NCBI RefSeq assembly: GCF_900099835.1
Contig: NZ_FNKP01000002.1
Location: 2,914,001-2,978,000, forward strand
DNA length: 64,000 bases
Source of the DNA: Paraburkholderia fungorum
GTDB lineage: Bacteria > Pseudomonadota > Gammaproteobacteria > Burkholderiales > Burkholderiaceae
Reading direction: 5' to 3'
Part shown: positions 1-9,297 of the stretch, in pieces
Layout of the letters: every line of letters begins with the position of its first letter
Numbering within the stretch: position 1 is the stretch's first letter
Notes under the pieces: generated by a model
Told to the model about the DNA's origin: nothing
What the model saw: only the letters and a program-made list of their open reading frames with translations
Databases searched by the model: none
Made by a program: the position numbers and the translations under genes

Positions 1-396
1 GCCGCCCCAGGGACGTGCGCGTTTCAAGCCAGAGCTTGCCGAAGTCGACTGCGCGGCGCGGCGGGCGGCTTCTTCATAAGCGCTGACAGCAAACGCAAAC
101 ACCGCCGGCAACGCGGTGGACGTGCCGAAATCCACGCCTTCATCAGTTTCCGGGTAAGGCAGATCGGACGGCCGCTGGAACAGCCCCAGCATTAGTGCGT
201 CGTGCCGGCTGGCAAAACCGAGGTCTGCGAGAGCTTCGGCTTCGATAGCGTGCAGCAAACGCCACGTGAGCGGCACCTGCTGAACGATGTAACGTGCAGC
301 GATATTGCGCACGATACGTTCGAGATCGCGCGCCGCGGTTTGGTAGCGCAGCGCGGCCAGAGCGTGATCGGTAGGGTCGGAAATCAGGTTGTTCAT
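1..396 (-). CDS. Unknown protein, SOS-type promoter (3' end outside window)
   Basis: Reading leftward from an ATG at 396, 132 codons stay open to the window edge, so the C-terminus is missing. The protein starts MNNLISDPTDHALAALRYQT and looks soluble and helical (residues 15-60 are rich in Ala, Leu and Arg), with no signal peptide. I do not recognise the family. A Shine-Dalgarno-like CTGGAG lies 6 bases before the ATG. The main clue is the promoter: a perfect LexA-type CTGT-N8-ACAG box lies inside a well-spaced sigma-70 promoter 26-41 bases upstream, so the gene is probably induced by DNA damage. Other-frame readings of this stretch are shadows. Confidence 0.6.
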   Translation of the reverse strand, partial: MNNLISDPTDHALAALRYQTAARDLERIVRNIAARYIVQQVPLTWRLLHAIEAEALADLGFASRHDALMLGLFQRPSDLPYPETDEGVDFGTSTALPAVFAFAVSAYEEAARRAAQSTSASSGLKRARPWGG

Positions 397-420
397 TATC
401 GGCTCCAGTCGATAACCAAT

Positions 421-449
421 ACTGTACAAACATACAGTGTTAGATGCAA
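421..449 (-). promoter_or_regulatory. LexA-type SOS box inside a sigma-70 promoter
   Basis: CTGT-N8-ACAG at 422-437 matches the LexA consensus ends. On the minus strand, -35 TTGCAT (444-449) and -10 TACAGT (421-426) are exactly 17 bp apart, and the box covers the spacer and -10. A repressor here would block transcription of the leftward gene starting at 396. Confidence 0.6.
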
Positions 450-501
450 CCTCGGCCAAACGGCCAATCCCGGCAACTTCCTGCAGCGGTGCGCCAGGAC
501 T

Positions 502-1140
502 TCAGCCGTGGATCACCACTAGCAGCGCCTTCGCCTCGCCCTTTCCCACATTGCGGATCGCGTGCGGCTCGTCGGCGACATAGCGCGCCGTGTCCGCAGC
601 CTTGAGCCGCCTGGTCGTGCCGGCCGCTTCGATTTCAATCGATCCATTCAGCACCGTCAAATGCTCACGCGTACCCGGCTCGTGCGCGTTCGACACCAAC
701 GCGCCACCCGCTTGCAGCGTCAACTCGTACCACTCGAATTTGCCGGCCAGCTCAATAGGCCCCCACACACGCAACTGATATCTGGCGTCGTGCCCGCTCA
801 ACGTGGGAATGTCATGCGGACCCGAAACGGCAATGGCCTCCGGCGCTTTGGGCGGCGCAAACAGCGAATCGAGGCTGACGCCGAGCGCATTGGTCAACCG
901 CCACGCGACCGCAATGGTCGGATTGGCCTTGTCGCGCTCGATCTCCGACAGCATCGATTTCGACACGCCGGCCGCGCGCGACAGATCGTCGAGCGTCATC
1001 CGCCGTTCGGCGCGCAAACGCTGAATCTGCTCGCCGACGCGCGGCGGTGCAGCAGTCGCCGGGACCGACGCTGTGCCTGAGGTGGCCGCCGCACTGCCCG
1101 CAGTGCGGCGAATTCCCGAACTTGCCATTTCCTGATCCAT
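502..1140 (-). CDS. XRE-family regulator with C-terminal cupin domain
   Basis: This 212-aa protein has a low-complexity Ala/Thr N-terminus, an XRE helix-turn-helix at about residues 35-90 (GEQIQRLRAERRMTLDDLSR, then AGVSKSMLSEIERDKANPTI) and a cupin barrel at about 120-205, which usually senses a small ligand. It is divergent from kbl-tdh with 189 bp between them, so it is the likely local regulator of threonine catabolism. A 32-bp dyad lies in that gap. The first ATG (1140) lacks a clear ribosome site; an ATG four codons in is preceded too closely by AGGAA, so the start is uncertain by a few residues. The family includes PuuR/SutR-like repressors; the ligand is unknown. Confidence 0.85.
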   Translation of the reverse strand: MDQEMASSGIRRTAGSAAATSGTASVPATAAPPRVGEQIQRLRAERRMTLDDLSRAAGVSKSMLSEIERDKANPTIAVAWRLTNALGVSLDSLFAPPKAPEAIAVSGPHDIPTLSGHDARYQLRVWGPIELAGKFEWYELTLQAGGALVSNAHEPGTREHLTVLNGSIEIEAAGTTRRLKAADTARYVADEPHAIRNVGKGEAKALLVVIHG

Positions 1141-1162
1141 CGTTTAGAGTTGTTCGATATAC

Positions 1163-1194
1163 CGGATTTTAGTTCGGAAAAACGAAAAAATCCG
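1163..1194. promoter_or_regulatory. Nested dyad, likely operator of the XRE-cupin regulator
   Basis: Outer arms CGGATTTT (1163-1170) and AAAATCCG (1187-1194) enclose inner arms TTCG (1173-1176) and CGAA (1183-1186). The dyad lies 23 bases upstream of the regulator start and 136 bases before kbl, a position suited to autoregulation and divergent control. Confidence 0.4.
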
Positions 1195-1329
1195 ATAAAA
1201 CTGACAGCCGACTATAACAGGCCGCTTCTTCCGCGCCCATGCCGAATGCACTCAAGCCGAAGCTACCGCTACCGCTAAGGCTGAAGCCGACGCAGATGCG
1301 GGCGCCCCCATTCATCAGGAGTCTGCTTC

Positions 1330-2529
1330 ATGCGTGACCAATACCTCGCCCACCTGCGCGGCACCCTCGATCAGATCCGCGCCGACGGGTTCTACAAGAA
1401 CGAGCGGGTGATCGACAGCCCGCAGTCGGCCGACATCCGCCTGGCCAACGGCGCGGCCGTGCTGAACTTCTGCGCGAACAATTACCTGGGCCTCGCCGAC
1501 GACGCCCGCCTGATCGAAGCCGCCAGGCGCGGCCTCGACAACGACGGCTTCGGCATGGCGTCGGTGCGCTTTATCTGCGGCACGCAAACCGTACACAAAC
1601 AGCTTGAGCACGCACTCGCCGCGTTCCTTCAAACCGACGATTGCATCCTCTATTCAAGCTGTTTCGACGCGAACGGCGGCCTGTTCGAAACCCTGCTCGA
1701 CGACAACGACGCGATCATCAGCGACGAGTTGAACCATGCGAGCATTATCGACGGCGTGCGGCTTTCGAAGGCGAAGCGTTTTCGCTACAAGAACAACGAC
1801 CTCGCCGATCTCGAAGCCAGACTGAAAGAGGCGGACGCCGCCGGCGCGCGCTTCAAACTGATCGCGACCGACGGCGTGTTCTCGATGGACGGCATCATCG
1901 CCGACCTCGCCGGCATCTGCGATCTCGCCGACCGCTACGGCGCGCTGGTCATGGTCGACGACTCGCATGCGGTGGGTTTTGTCGGCGAACACGGGCGCGG
2001 CACGCCGGAACATTGCGGTGTGCTGTCGCGCGTCGACATCATCACTGGCACGTTGGGTAAAGCATTGGGCGGTGCGTCGGGCGGTTATGTCGCGGCGCGC
2101 AAAGAGATCGTGGAATTGCTCCGCCAGCGCTCGCGTCCCTATCTGTTTTCGAACACGTTGACGCCGAGCATTGCCGCCGCGTCGCTGAAAGTGCTCGAAC
2201 TTCTCGCGAGCGACGAAGGCGCGCAATTGCGCGCACGTGTCCGCGAAAACGGTGCGCACTTCCGCAGCAAAATGAGCGCGCTCGGCTTCACGCTCGTGCC
2301 CGGCGAACATCCGATCATCCCGGTGATGCTCGGCGACGCGCAGCTCGCGTCGAAGATGGCCGACGCGTTGCTGAAGGAAGGCGTGTACGTGATCGGCTTC
2401 TCGTTCCCCGTCGTGCCGAAAGGCCGCGCGCGAATCCGCACGCAGATGAGCGCCGCGCACACGCCCGAGCAGATCGACCGTGCGGTCGATGCATTCGCGC
2501 GCGTCGGCCGTGAACTCGGCGTGATCTGA
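1330..2529 (+). CDS. kbl: 2-amino-3-ketobutyrate CoA ligase
   Basis: Glycine C-acetyltransferase, a PLP enzyme that cleaves 2-amino-3-ketobutyrate with CoA into glycine and acetyl-CoA, the second step of threonine catabolism. The 399-aa length matches the family. The alpha-oxoamine synthase fold is clear: [11 protein letters not shown] near residue 46, DDSHAVGF near 210, and the PLP lysine K244 in [20 protein letters not shown] at 1316-1320 supports the ATG at 1330. tdh follows after 12 bases, so the two are co-transcribed and supply consecutive steps. Regulation is probably by the divergent XRE-cupin protein. Confidence 0.97.
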   Translation: MRDQYLAHLRGTLDQIRADGFYKNERVIDSPQSADIRLANGAAVLNFCANNYLGLADDARLIEAARRGLDNDGFGMASVRFICGTQTVHKQLEHALAAFLQTDDCILYSSCFDANGGLFETLLDDNDAIISDELNHASIIDGVRLSKAKRFRYKNNDLADLEARLKEADAAGARFKLIATDGVFSMDGIIADLAGICDLADRYGALVMVDDSHAVGFVGEHGRGTPEHCGVLSRVDIITGTLGKALGGASGGYVAARKEIVELLRQRSRPYLFSNTLTPSIAAASLKVLELLASDEGAQLRARVRENGAHFRSKMSALGFTLVPGEHPIIPVMLGDAQLASKMADALLKEGVYVIGFSFPVVPKGRARIRTQMSAAHTPEQIDRAVDAFARVGRELGVI

Positions 2530-2541
2530 ACGGAGACGCAG

Positions 2542-3573
2542 ATGAAAGCATTGGCAAAACTCGAACGCGCGCCGGGCCTCACGCTCACTGACGTCAAGAA
2601 GCCCGAAGTCGGACACAACGACGTGATGATCCGCATCACCCGTACCGCGATTTGCGGCACCGATATCCACATCTGGAAGTGGGACGATTGGGCGCAAAAA
2701 ACCATTCCCGTACCGATGCATGTCGGGCATGAATACGTCGGCGAAATTGTCGAGATGGGACAGGAAGTGCGCGGATTTGCGATTGGCGACCGCGTGTCGG
2801 GCGAAGGGCATATCACCTGCGGTTTTTGCCGTAACTGTCGCGCGGGGCGCCGTCATTTGTGCCGCAATACGGTGGGCGTCGGCGTGAATCGTGAAGGCGC
2901 GTTCGCCGAATATCTGGTGATTCCCGCATTCAACGCGTTCAAGATTCCGCCCGAGATTTCCGACGACCTCGCCGCGATTTTCGACCCGTTCGGCAACGCG
3001 ACGCATACGGCGCTGTCGTTCAATCTGGTCGGCGAAGATGTGTTGATTACGGGCGCGGGACCGATCGGCATCATGGCGGTCGCGATTGCGAAGCACGTCG
3101 GCGCGCGCAATGTCGTGATTACCGACGTCAACGATTACCGGCTCGAACTCGCACGCAAAATGGGCGCGACGCGCGCGGTGAACGTATCGCGTGAATCGTT
3201 GCGCGACGTGATGGCCGATTTGCACATGACCGAAGGGTTCGACGTCGGGCTGGAAATGTCCGGCGTGCCGAGCGCGTTCACGAGCATGCTCGAAGCGATG
3301 AATCACGGCGGCAAGATTGCGCTGCTCGGCATTCCGCCGGCGCAGACCGCCATCGACTGGACTCAGGTGATCTTCAAAGGTCTCGAAATCAAGGGCATTT
3401 ACGGGCGGGAGATGTTCGAGACCTGGTACAAGATGGTGGCGATGCTGCAAAGCGGTTTGGATCTTTCGCCGATCCTCACGCACCATTTCAAGGTAGACGA
3501 TTATCAGCAGGCGTTTGCCACGATGTTGTCCGGCGAAAGCGGCAAAGTGATTCTCGACTGGACCGACGCTTGA
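2542..3573 (+). CDS. tdh: L-threonine 3-dehydrogenase
   Basis: Zinc-dependent medium-chain dehydrogenase that oxidises threonine to 2-amino-3-ketobutyrate with NAD+; the product is passed to Kbl. It is 343 aa, close to the usual length. Visible landmarks are the catalytic zinc ligand C38 (AICGTDIH), GHE near residue 64, the structural zinc cysteines in [15 protein letters not shown] (about 93-107) and the NAD-binding GAGPIG near 173. It is second in the kbl-tdh operon, and a stem-loop terminator follows 30 bases after the stop. Confidence 0.97.
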   Translation: MKALAKLERAPGLTLTDVKKPEVGHNDVMIRITRTAICGTDIHIWKWDDWAQKTIPVPMHVGHEYVGEIVEMGQEVRGFAIGDRVSGEGHITCGFCRNCRAGRRHLCRNTVGVGVNREGAFAEYLVIPAFNAFKIPPEISDDLAAIFDPFGNATHTALSFNLVGEDVLITGAGPIGIMAVAIAKHVGARNVVITDVNDYRLELARKMGATRAVNVSRESLRDVMADLHMTEGFDVGLEMSGVPSAFTSMLEAMNHGGKIALLGIPPAQTAIDWTQVIFKGLEIKGIYGREMFETWYKMVAMLQSGLDLSPILTHHFKVDDYQQAFATMLSGESGKVILDWTDA

Positions 3574-3603
3574 GTCAGCGCTAACAACCAATGCTGTATC
3601 TCG

Positions 3604-3640
3604 AACGCCCGCATCGCGCTTACGCGCCTGCGGGCGTTTT
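3604..3640 (+). terminator. Terminator of kbl-tdh, overlapping the yceI 3' end
   Basis: Arms AACGCCCGCA (3604-3613) and TGCGGGCGTT (3629-3638) form a 10-bp stem followed by TT. The distal arm lies inside the last codons of the convergent yceI gene. Confidence 0.65.
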
Positions 3641-4270
3641 CACGAATTCGGCCTGAATTCGCACATGAATATCGTCGCCGACAGCGGGATACCACGTCGC
3701 CAGTCCAAATTTCGCGCGGCTGAAATGGCCGTCCGCTGAAAAACCGAGCGTGTCTTTTTTCGTGAGCGGATCGGGGGCAAAGCCGTTAAAAGTCACGTCG
3801 AGCGTGACAGGTTGCGTGACGCCGCGAATCGTCAGATCACCAGTCAACGTGCCGCGCGATTCGCCGGTGCGCTCGAAACGTGTGCTCGCAAAACGGATCT
3901 CCGGATAACGCGTCACGTCGAGCATGTTGTCGCCTTTCACCATCTTGTCGAGCAGCGGCACGTTCGTATCGATGCTCGCCGCGTCGATCGTGATCGCTGC
4001 CGTGCTTCGGTCCAGACCGCCGTCATTCCAGTCCAACTGACCCTGCTTGCGATCGAACCGTATCGTAAAGCGCGAGTATTTGAAGTGATCGATGTCGAAG
4101 GTAATGCTCGTGTGATCGGGATCGACTTCGTATCGTCCGGCGGGTACGCGCGCCTCGTTCTGGCTGACCGAATGCGTGAGCACCTGCACCGGTGTGCAGG
4201 CGATTGCCGTCAGCAACAGTGCGCCAGGCAGCGCGCGCGCCAGCATGACGCGAACAGAGAATGAGTTCAT
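3620..4270 (-). CDS. YceI-family periplasmic protein, probable lipoprotein
   Basis: The 216-aa protein begins MNSFSVRVMLARALPGALLL and has a lipobox-like TAIAC, so it is probably exported and lipidated. The rest is a YceI domain (GRYEVDPDHTSITFDIDHF; GDLTIRGVTQPVTLDVTF), a lipocalin-like barrel that binds isoprenoid or amphiphilic ligands in known members. I chose the ATG at 4270 because it starts the signal sequence; a longer open frame to 4351 adds residues unlike a secreted leader. It is convergent with tdh, and its stop falls within the tdh terminator. The ligand is unknown. Confidence 0.85.
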   Translation of the reverse strand: MNSFSVRVMLARALPGALLLTAIACTPVQVLTHSVSQNEARVPAGRYEVDPDHTSITFDIDHFKYSRFTIRFDRKQGQLDWNDGGLDRSTAAITIDAASIDTNVPLLDKMVKGDNMLDVTRYPEIRFASTRFERTGESRGTLTGDLTIRGVTQPVTLDVTFNGFAPDPLTKKDTLGFSADGHFSRAKFGLATWYPAVGDDIHVRIQAEFVKTPAGA

Positions 4271-4391
4271 GACGCCCGTTCCGGTTGAACAACGTTGACC
4301 ATCATCGCCGATCAAGATAGCAGCTAGCGTACCCACCTCGCCAGAACACAAACAACTTGACGAGGGAGAACGATCATTCTACCCTTCGCAC

Positions 4392-5087
4392 ATGGCTACA
4401 GAAACTCATGTTCAATCGGCCGCACCCGGCAGCGCGCGCGAGCGTCTGCTGGATGCCGCCGAAGCGTTGGTGTACGCGGGCGGCATCCATGCAACCGGCG
4501 TGGATGCGATCGTCAAGCAATCTGGCACTGCGCGCAAAAGCTTCTACACGCATTTCGAATCGAAAGATGCGTTGGTCGCGGCCGCACTCGACCGGCGCGA
4601 CGAACGCTGGATGAACTGGTTTATCGCCGGTACGCAAAGTCGCGGCAAGACCGCACGAAAGCGGCTGCTAGGCATGTTCGAGGTACTGCGCGAATGGTTT
4701 GCGTCGGACGATTTTCACGGTTGTGCGTTTTTGAATGCGGCCGGGGAAATTGCGTCGGCGGAAGATCCGATCCGGCTGGTCGCGCGCAAACATAAGGAAC
4801 GTCTTCTCGAATTCGTGCGAACCGAGTGCGATGCGTTTGCCGCAGAGGCCGACATCGACGCGCGGCGCGTTGCGCTGTTGTCGCGCCAGTGGTTGATTCT
4901 GCTCGACGGCGCGATTGCGGTTGCGCTGGTGAGTAGCGACGCCGATGCCGCACGTGACTCGCAAGCCGCCGGCGAAATCCTGCTCGATGCGCAAATCGCA
5001 GAAGAATCGGACAAGCACCGAAGAAGCAAACCCGCAAGCCCGTCCATCAACCGGCGCCCGTCATCCCGACGCACCGCAACTGACTGA
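4392..5087 (+). CDS. TetR-family transcriptional regulator
   Basis: A 231-aa protein with a TetR helix-turn-helix at about residues 14-62 (ARERLLDAAEALVYAGGIHA, then TARKSFYTHFESKDALV). The C-terminal ligand-binding domain runs to about 200 and is followed by a basic, Ser/Arg-rich tail that is probably disordered. Only 14 bases separate it from the downstream NTF2-like gene, suggesting one transcript and autoregulation of a small detoxification-type unit. The effector cannot be read from the sequence. The ribosome site before ATG 4392 is weak. Confidence 0.9.
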   Translation: MATETHVQSAAPGSARERLLDAAEALVYAGGIHATGVDAIVKQSGTARKSFYTHFESKDALVAAALDRRDERWMNWFIAGTQSRGKTARKRLLGMFEVLREWFASDDFHGCAFLNAAGEIASAEDPIRLVARKHKERLLEFVRTECDAFAAEADIDARRVALLSRQWLILLDGAIAVALVSSDADAARDSQAAGEILLDAQIAEESDKHRRSKPASPSINRRPSSRRTATD

Positions 5088-5101
5088 GGAACTGAATCAT
5101 C

Positions 5102-5581
5102 ATGGCCGATTCGATCGAAACCCGCCCACCGCTGCCGCCATTCACGCGTGAAACCGCGATCCAGAAAGTGCGTGCCGCGGAAGACGGCTGGAATACCCGC
5201 GATCCCGAACGCGTGTCGCTCGCGTACACGGTCGATAGCGTGTGGCGCAACCGCGCCGAATTCACGAACGGGCGCGCGGAGATTGTCGGCCTGCTGCGCC
5301 GGAAATGGGCGAAGGAACTCGACTACCGGCTGATCAAGGAACTGTGGGCATTTACCGATAACCGCATCGCCGTACGTTTTGCTTACGAATGGCACGACGA
5401 TTCGAACAACTGGTTTCGCTCATATGGCAACGAGAATTGGGAGTTCGACGAGCACGGACTGATGGCGCGCCGTCATGCGAGCATCAACGATCTGCCGATT
5501 CGCGAAGCGGACCGCCTGTACCACTGGCCGCTCGGCCGCCGTCCCGATGATCATCCGGGGCTGTCGGATCTCGGCCTCTAA
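5102..5581 (+). CDS. NTF2-like protein (DUF1348 / SnoaL-like)
   Basis: A 159-aa cytoplasmic protein with the DUF1348 version of the NTF2/SnoaL cone fold: [18 protein letters not shown], then [17 protein letters not shown] strands and the conserved tail HASINDLPI near residue 125. Members are small pocket proteins of mostly unknown activity, often next to TetR regulators and oxidoreductases, as here. GAGGA lies upstream of the ATG. It probably belongs with the TetR gene 14 bases before it. Confidence 0.85.
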   Translation: MADSIETRPPLPPFTRETAIQKVRAAEDGWNTRDPERVSLAYTVDSVWRNRAEFTNGRAEIVGLLRRKWAKELDYRLIKELWAFTDNRIAVRFAYEWHDDSNNWFRSYGNENWEFDEHGLMARRHASINDLPIREADRLYHWPLGRRPDDHPGLSDLGL

Positions 5582-5668
5582 ACTTATCTTCCACTCCTGA
5601 AGGTGAATGCGCGTCGCGTATTCACCGCTTTGCCATCGGTTCTCCGTTATGGTTATGGTTCGAGGCTG

Positions 5669-5689
5669 CGGGCGCACGTAGTGTGCCCG
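5669..5689. terminator. Stem-loop after the NTF2-like gene
   Basis: CGGGCGCAC (5669-5677) and GTGTGCCCG (5681-5689) pair over 9 positions with one G-U and a 3-base loop. There is no T run, so it is a weak terminator candidate or an mRNA-stabilising hairpin. Confidence 0.3.
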
Positions 5690-5806
5690 CGCGTCCGAGT
5701 GCAACCTCAACATCGTCGGCGCGGGTTGAGGTACAGTGCGCGACGGACGGCACGCACATGGCCAGAACATAGATGACACCAGCGCTCGACTGGTGACGGA
5801 GAACAC

Positions 5807-6325
5807 ATGCACTTTCGGCAGATCAACAAGAACATCCGACGTACCGCAGTGGCGCTCGTGGCGAGCCTCGCGGCCGCATCCGCAGCGCACGCGGGCAACT
5901 GGTGCGAAGGCGGCGTTTGGGTCGACGCAATGCTCGGCTCGTATCACATCGACCCCGATCCGAATACCAACTTCAACGAGTTCAACCCGGGCCTCGGCGT
6001 CGAATGCTGGATCAACAATCAATGGGCGGTGACGGCGGGCGGCTTCCGCAATTCGCTGCGCCGGCCTTCTTACTATGGCGGCGGAGTGTGGGCGCCGGAG
6101 TTCGCGCACTGGGGCATCGTGCGGATCGCGGCGATGGGCGGGATTATCTCCGGCTATAACTACGGCAACTGGGGACTCGGCCGTAACCATACGATCGGAC
6201 CGGTGGTCGCGCCAATCGTGATGCTCGAGTACAAGCGCGTCGGCGCGAACTTCATCGTGATTCCGCCGATTCCTTCGGACAATCTGCCGTTTACGATCGG
6301 GTTTCAGGTCAAGGTGAAGTTCTGA
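5807..6325 (+). CDS. Small outer-membrane beta-barrel-like protein
   Basis: A 172-aa protein with a Sec signal peptide ending at AAHA (about residue 29). The mature part alternates short amphipathic strands rich in Gly, Tyr, Trp and Asn and ends in VKVKF; a terminal Phe after alternating hydrophobics is the usual outer-membrane insertion signal. Size and strand number suit an eight-stranded barrel of PagP/PagL dimensions, but I cannot see the catalytic residues of either family. It stands alone and is followed at once by the first 21-bp dispersed motif. Confidence 0.65.
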   Translation: MHFRQINKNIRRTAVALVASLAAASAAHAGNWCEGGVWVDAMLGSYHIDPDPNTNFNEFNPGLGVECWINNQWAVTAGGFRNSLRRPSYYGGGVWAPEFAHWGIVRIAAMGGIISGYNYGNWGLGRNHTIGPVVAPIVMLEYKRVGANFIVIPPIPSDNLPFTIGFQVKVKF

Positions 6326-6330
6326 CCGCG

Positions 6331-6615
6331 ATAGGTGAGCTTTTTCGGGGGCTGGATTTATCGCCCTCGAATTGTGGCTGCCAGCCGGATTGAATGCCTC
6401 TGCGTAACACCATCGTCGATCGTATTTTCTCCGCGAAGAGGAGGCCTCCAAACAGAAATGTGCGTAACGGTACGCATATTCTGAATAGTGAGGATATCCA
6501 GGAGCACAAATCCGACGCGATCGGCCAGATCGCAAAGGTGAGGAATTCCAGGTAGCGGATCTGCGGGAAAATCGCTAGAGGTGAGCGATTGCGGGATGGT
6601 GAGGATATCCAGGGG
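6331..6615 (+). repeat. Five copies of the 21-bp dispersed motif
   Basis: Copies at 6331-6351, 6484-6504, 6534-6554, 6577-6597 and 6595-6615 follow the pattern AAAGGTGAG, six variable bases, then C(A/G)GGAG, with a few mismatches. Spacing is irregular and the last two overlap by three bases. They fill most of the 411-base gap between the outer-membrane gene and the convergent Na/Pi transporter; I see no gene in that gap. Confidence 0.75.
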
Positions 6616-6736
6616 TCCAGGCCGCACCTGAAAAATAGTCCTTCCCAGATGCCCTGGCGTTCAGTTTTCATGCAAATCAATGCGCCCGTGAAACCTGCAT
6701 TGGCCGCGTAAACCAGGCCATAGAACCCGCCGCCAT

Positions 6737-8419
6737 CTACCGGAACTCAGACGCAGTTCTGGCAATTGCCCGCGAGTAATGCGCGATCTGTCTGCCCTGC
6801 TCGATCAGATCCATGACCAGGCGGTAACTCAGCACATCCATCTTGTCGGCCAGTTGAAGTTTGGTCAGTACGGCCTGGCGAGCGGCCGTCGCCATCGTTT
6901 CGATTTCGGCCTTCGCTTCGACGACGGCGGCGGCTTCGTTGTCCTTTTCCTCGTCGATCGTTGCAATCGCACGTTCGAGGTTGAGCATCACGGTCGCCCC
7001 AAACTGGGTCGTCGCGTCGTCCCACAAGCGCGTGAGATCGACCTGATGCGTCAGCCTTTGCTGACTGACGGAAACCAGATTGGTCGCGACGATACTGCTG
7101 ATGCTTTCCAGACTCGTCGCCACTTGCGCGAGCCCAACCAGTTGCTGACCTTCCGACTCGGAATGTTCGACCTGCGATAGCTCGCCGATATATTGGAGAA
7201 TCTGCGGCGCCAGCCGCTCAACTTCCTTGTCCTGTTCGAGCAGCCGCCGGATATCTTCGATCGTGCCGGTGCCTACCATCGTCGAACCGTTGCGAACAAT
7301 TTCCAGAACCAGTTGACCGAAACGCGTCAGCTCAAGGCGGACTCGCTGAAGTCCCAATGACGGCACCGTCAGCGACGATGTGTCGAGGTAGACCGCATCT
7401 CCCACGGGCTTTTCTTTTTTCTCGCGGCTTGGCGCGATCAATTGCGCGAGTTTGGCGATTGGTCCCGTGAACCAGATCAGGATCAACGTGCTGGCTACGC
7501 TGAATATCGTGTGAGTGTTGGCAACCTGGCGCGGCGTTTCGGCAGCGAGTTTCGCGAGACCGTGCAACTCCGGGTAGGACGGCGAGATATGCCGCACCAG
7601 ATTCGCCATCTGCGGAATGAAGAAGACCCAGAACATCACGCCGACAAGATTGAAGATCAGATGCACGACGCCGACCTGGCGAGCCTCGGCCGGTTTGCCG
7701 ATAGACGCGAGCAGCGCCGTTCCGCAGGTGCCCACGTTAGCGCCGAGGATCAACGCAATGCCCGCTTCCAGCGGCATCAGCCCTTGCGCGCCGAGTGCGA
7801 TCACGATGGCGAGCGTCGCGGCGGAGCTTTGAACGATGGCGGTAAACACTGCGCCGACCACGATGCCTAGCACCGGGTTCTCCATATTCTGCATGGCGTC
7901 GATGAACGGCTGGAACGTGCGTAGCGGACGCGTCGCATCGCCCATCAACTGGATGCCGAGAAACAGCAGCCCAAGCCCCAGCACCACTCCGCCGATCTGC
8001 TGAAGCAGATCGCGCTTGCTGAACGCATGCAGCAGAAAGCCGAGCGCGAGCATGAATGGCGTCAGCTTCGAGACGTCGAACGCGACGAGTTGCGCGGTGA
8101 TCGTCGAGCCGATATTAGCGCCCATGATCATCGGCACGGATTGACTGAGCGTCATCAAACCTGCGGAGACGAAGCCGACCATCAACACCGTGGTGATCGT
8201 CGACGAATTCAGCAGCGCGGTGACGAGCGCGCCGGCCAGCACGCCGCGAAAGCGGTTCGCGGTCAGCGTGCCTAGCAGCGACTCCAGCTTGGGGCCGGCG
8301 ATGGATTTCAGACCCGCCGTCATGAATTCCAGACCGAGAAGGAACAGCGCAAGACCGCCGAGCAACAGTCCCGCGATTTCGACGAGATTCAGGCCGGCCG
8401 GTTCGATGCCAGGAGTCAT
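6737..8419 (-). CDS. Na/Pi cotransporter-family protein with PhoU-like tail
   Basis: Inner-membrane protein of about 560 aa. The N-terminal 340 residues hold two Na_Pi_cotrans repeats with the paired Ser/Thr-rich motifs ALLNSSTITT and TAIVQSSAAT that line the substrate path in this family. From about 390 the sequence is soluble and helical and resembles PhoU, as in YjbB-like proteins that move phosphate with sodium. I start it at ATG 8419 (MTPGIEP) because AAAAGG precedes it; the frame extends to 8482 but with residues unlike a membrane N-terminus. It is monocistronic and convergent with the outer-membrane gene. Confidence 0.9.
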   Translation of the reverse strand: MTPGIEPAGLNLVEIAGLLLGGLALFLLGLEFMTAGLKSIAGPKLESLLGTLTANRFRGVLAGALVTALLNSSTITTVLMVGFVSAGLMTLSQSVPMIMGANIGSTITAQLVAFDVSKLTPFMLALGFLLHAFSKRDLLQQIGGVVLGLGLLFLGIQLMGDATRPLRTFQPFIDAMQNMENPVLGIVVGAVFTAIVQSSAATLAIVIALGAQGLMPLEAGIALILGANVGTCGTALLASIGKPAEARQVGVVHLIFNLVGVMFWVFFIPQMANLVRHISPSYPELHGLAKLAAETPRQVANTHTIFSVASTLILIWFTGPIAKLAQLIAPSREKKEKPVGDAVYLDTSSLTVPSLGLQRVRLELTRFGQLVLEIVRNGSTMVGTGTIEDIRRLLEQDKEVERLAPQILQYIGELSQVEHSESEGQQLVGLAQVATSLESISSIVATNLVSVSQQRLTHQVDLTRLWDDATTQFGATVMLNLERAIATIDEEKDNEAAAVVEAKAEIETMATAARQAVLTKLQLADKMDVLSYRLVMDLIEQGRQIAHYSRAIARTASEFR

Positions 8420-9297
8420 ATTGTTTTGCCTTTTGTCATGATGCGCATTCCTCAAATGAAGCATTGCGAACGGTTCGCGCAATGCCTTTCCGTATGCACT
8501 ACTTCCGACTCGATGACGAATTGGACTGACTCAATGCAGTTAATACAACTTCACAATCAGGTTAAGGATACGAACTTTAAGGTTCGCGAATCAAAGACTC
8601 AAGATCTGCTGAAAGACGAATTGCGAACGCGGGATTTTGTCCGGCAACCGTTGGACATCATGATTCGATTGCCATTGTTCAGGCGATCTGGGTTATCTGA
8701 AATGCGGTTCGTCGAGCAGTCGCATCGGTACCCATGGACTGTCATTTCTATAATAGGCGCTCTGGATTCGAAAGCGCAACGTAGCGGATCGTGTGCGTGT
8801 GAGAGAACCGCCAGGCACGCACGTTGACGCGATTTGCTCAAAGGTGAGACGTTCCAGGAGGTCGATTCTCCATGTCGAAAGGTGAGTAATTCCAGGAGGT
8901 ATCGGCAAAGGTGAGGAATTCCAGGAGGTGAGTCATGGCCTTCGTCAATCCGCACCGGCTGCAAGGTGAGGATTTCCAGGGAGTCCTCCCGCAACGTTCT
9001 GTGGTGACGCAAGAGGACTTGCCGAACTCACCCGTCGCTCGAACTAACGGCTACCCGACTCCTTACATCGTCTTCCATATACAAACAAAGCGTGAGCGTG
9101 CAAAGCGGCATCGCCCAGCATCGCAGGGTCGCTGTAAACAGGCTGCACGGCGACGCTCCCCGGTCCGCTGGATCGGCTTCGGCTGTCACGCTTTGCTGCG
9201 GTTGTAACGGCTTCGTAAAACATGATCTTCCGTCGATTGATAAGTTTTGGATAACGCAATGACTGTGCGTCGACATCAATCTATCGAAGGAGCAAGT
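8420..9297. other. 878-base intergenic stretch, no gene
   Basis: I find no credible gene. The first 250 bases are relatively AT-rich and probably hold the promoter of the Na/Pi transporter. The middle (8840-8982) holds four copies of the 21-bp motif. The last 300 bases hold the promoter region of the small lipoprotein. Open frames here have no homology-like features, and several are made by the repeats. Confidence 0.7.
8840..8982 (+). repeat. Four copies of the 21-bp dispersed motif
   Basis: Copies at 8840-8860, 8878-8898, 8907-8927 and 8962-8982, all of the subtype ending TTC-CAGG. Start-to-start spacing is 38, 29 and 55 bases, so this is neither a tandem nor a CRISPR array. Confidence 0.75.

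Noticed and set aside
202..522. Rightward open frame across the SOS-type promoter
   Set aside because: It runs over the LexA box and promoter and opposite the better-supported leftward gene; no ribosome site.
1654..3591. 645-codon leftward open frame opposite kbl-tdh
   Set aside because: It mirrors the high-GC third positions of two certain genes and has His/Arg-rich composition with no domain.
8840..8982. CRISPR-like appearance of the motif cluster
   Set aside because: Start-to-start distances are 38, 29 and 55 bases, the centre of the motif varies, and no cas genes are present.
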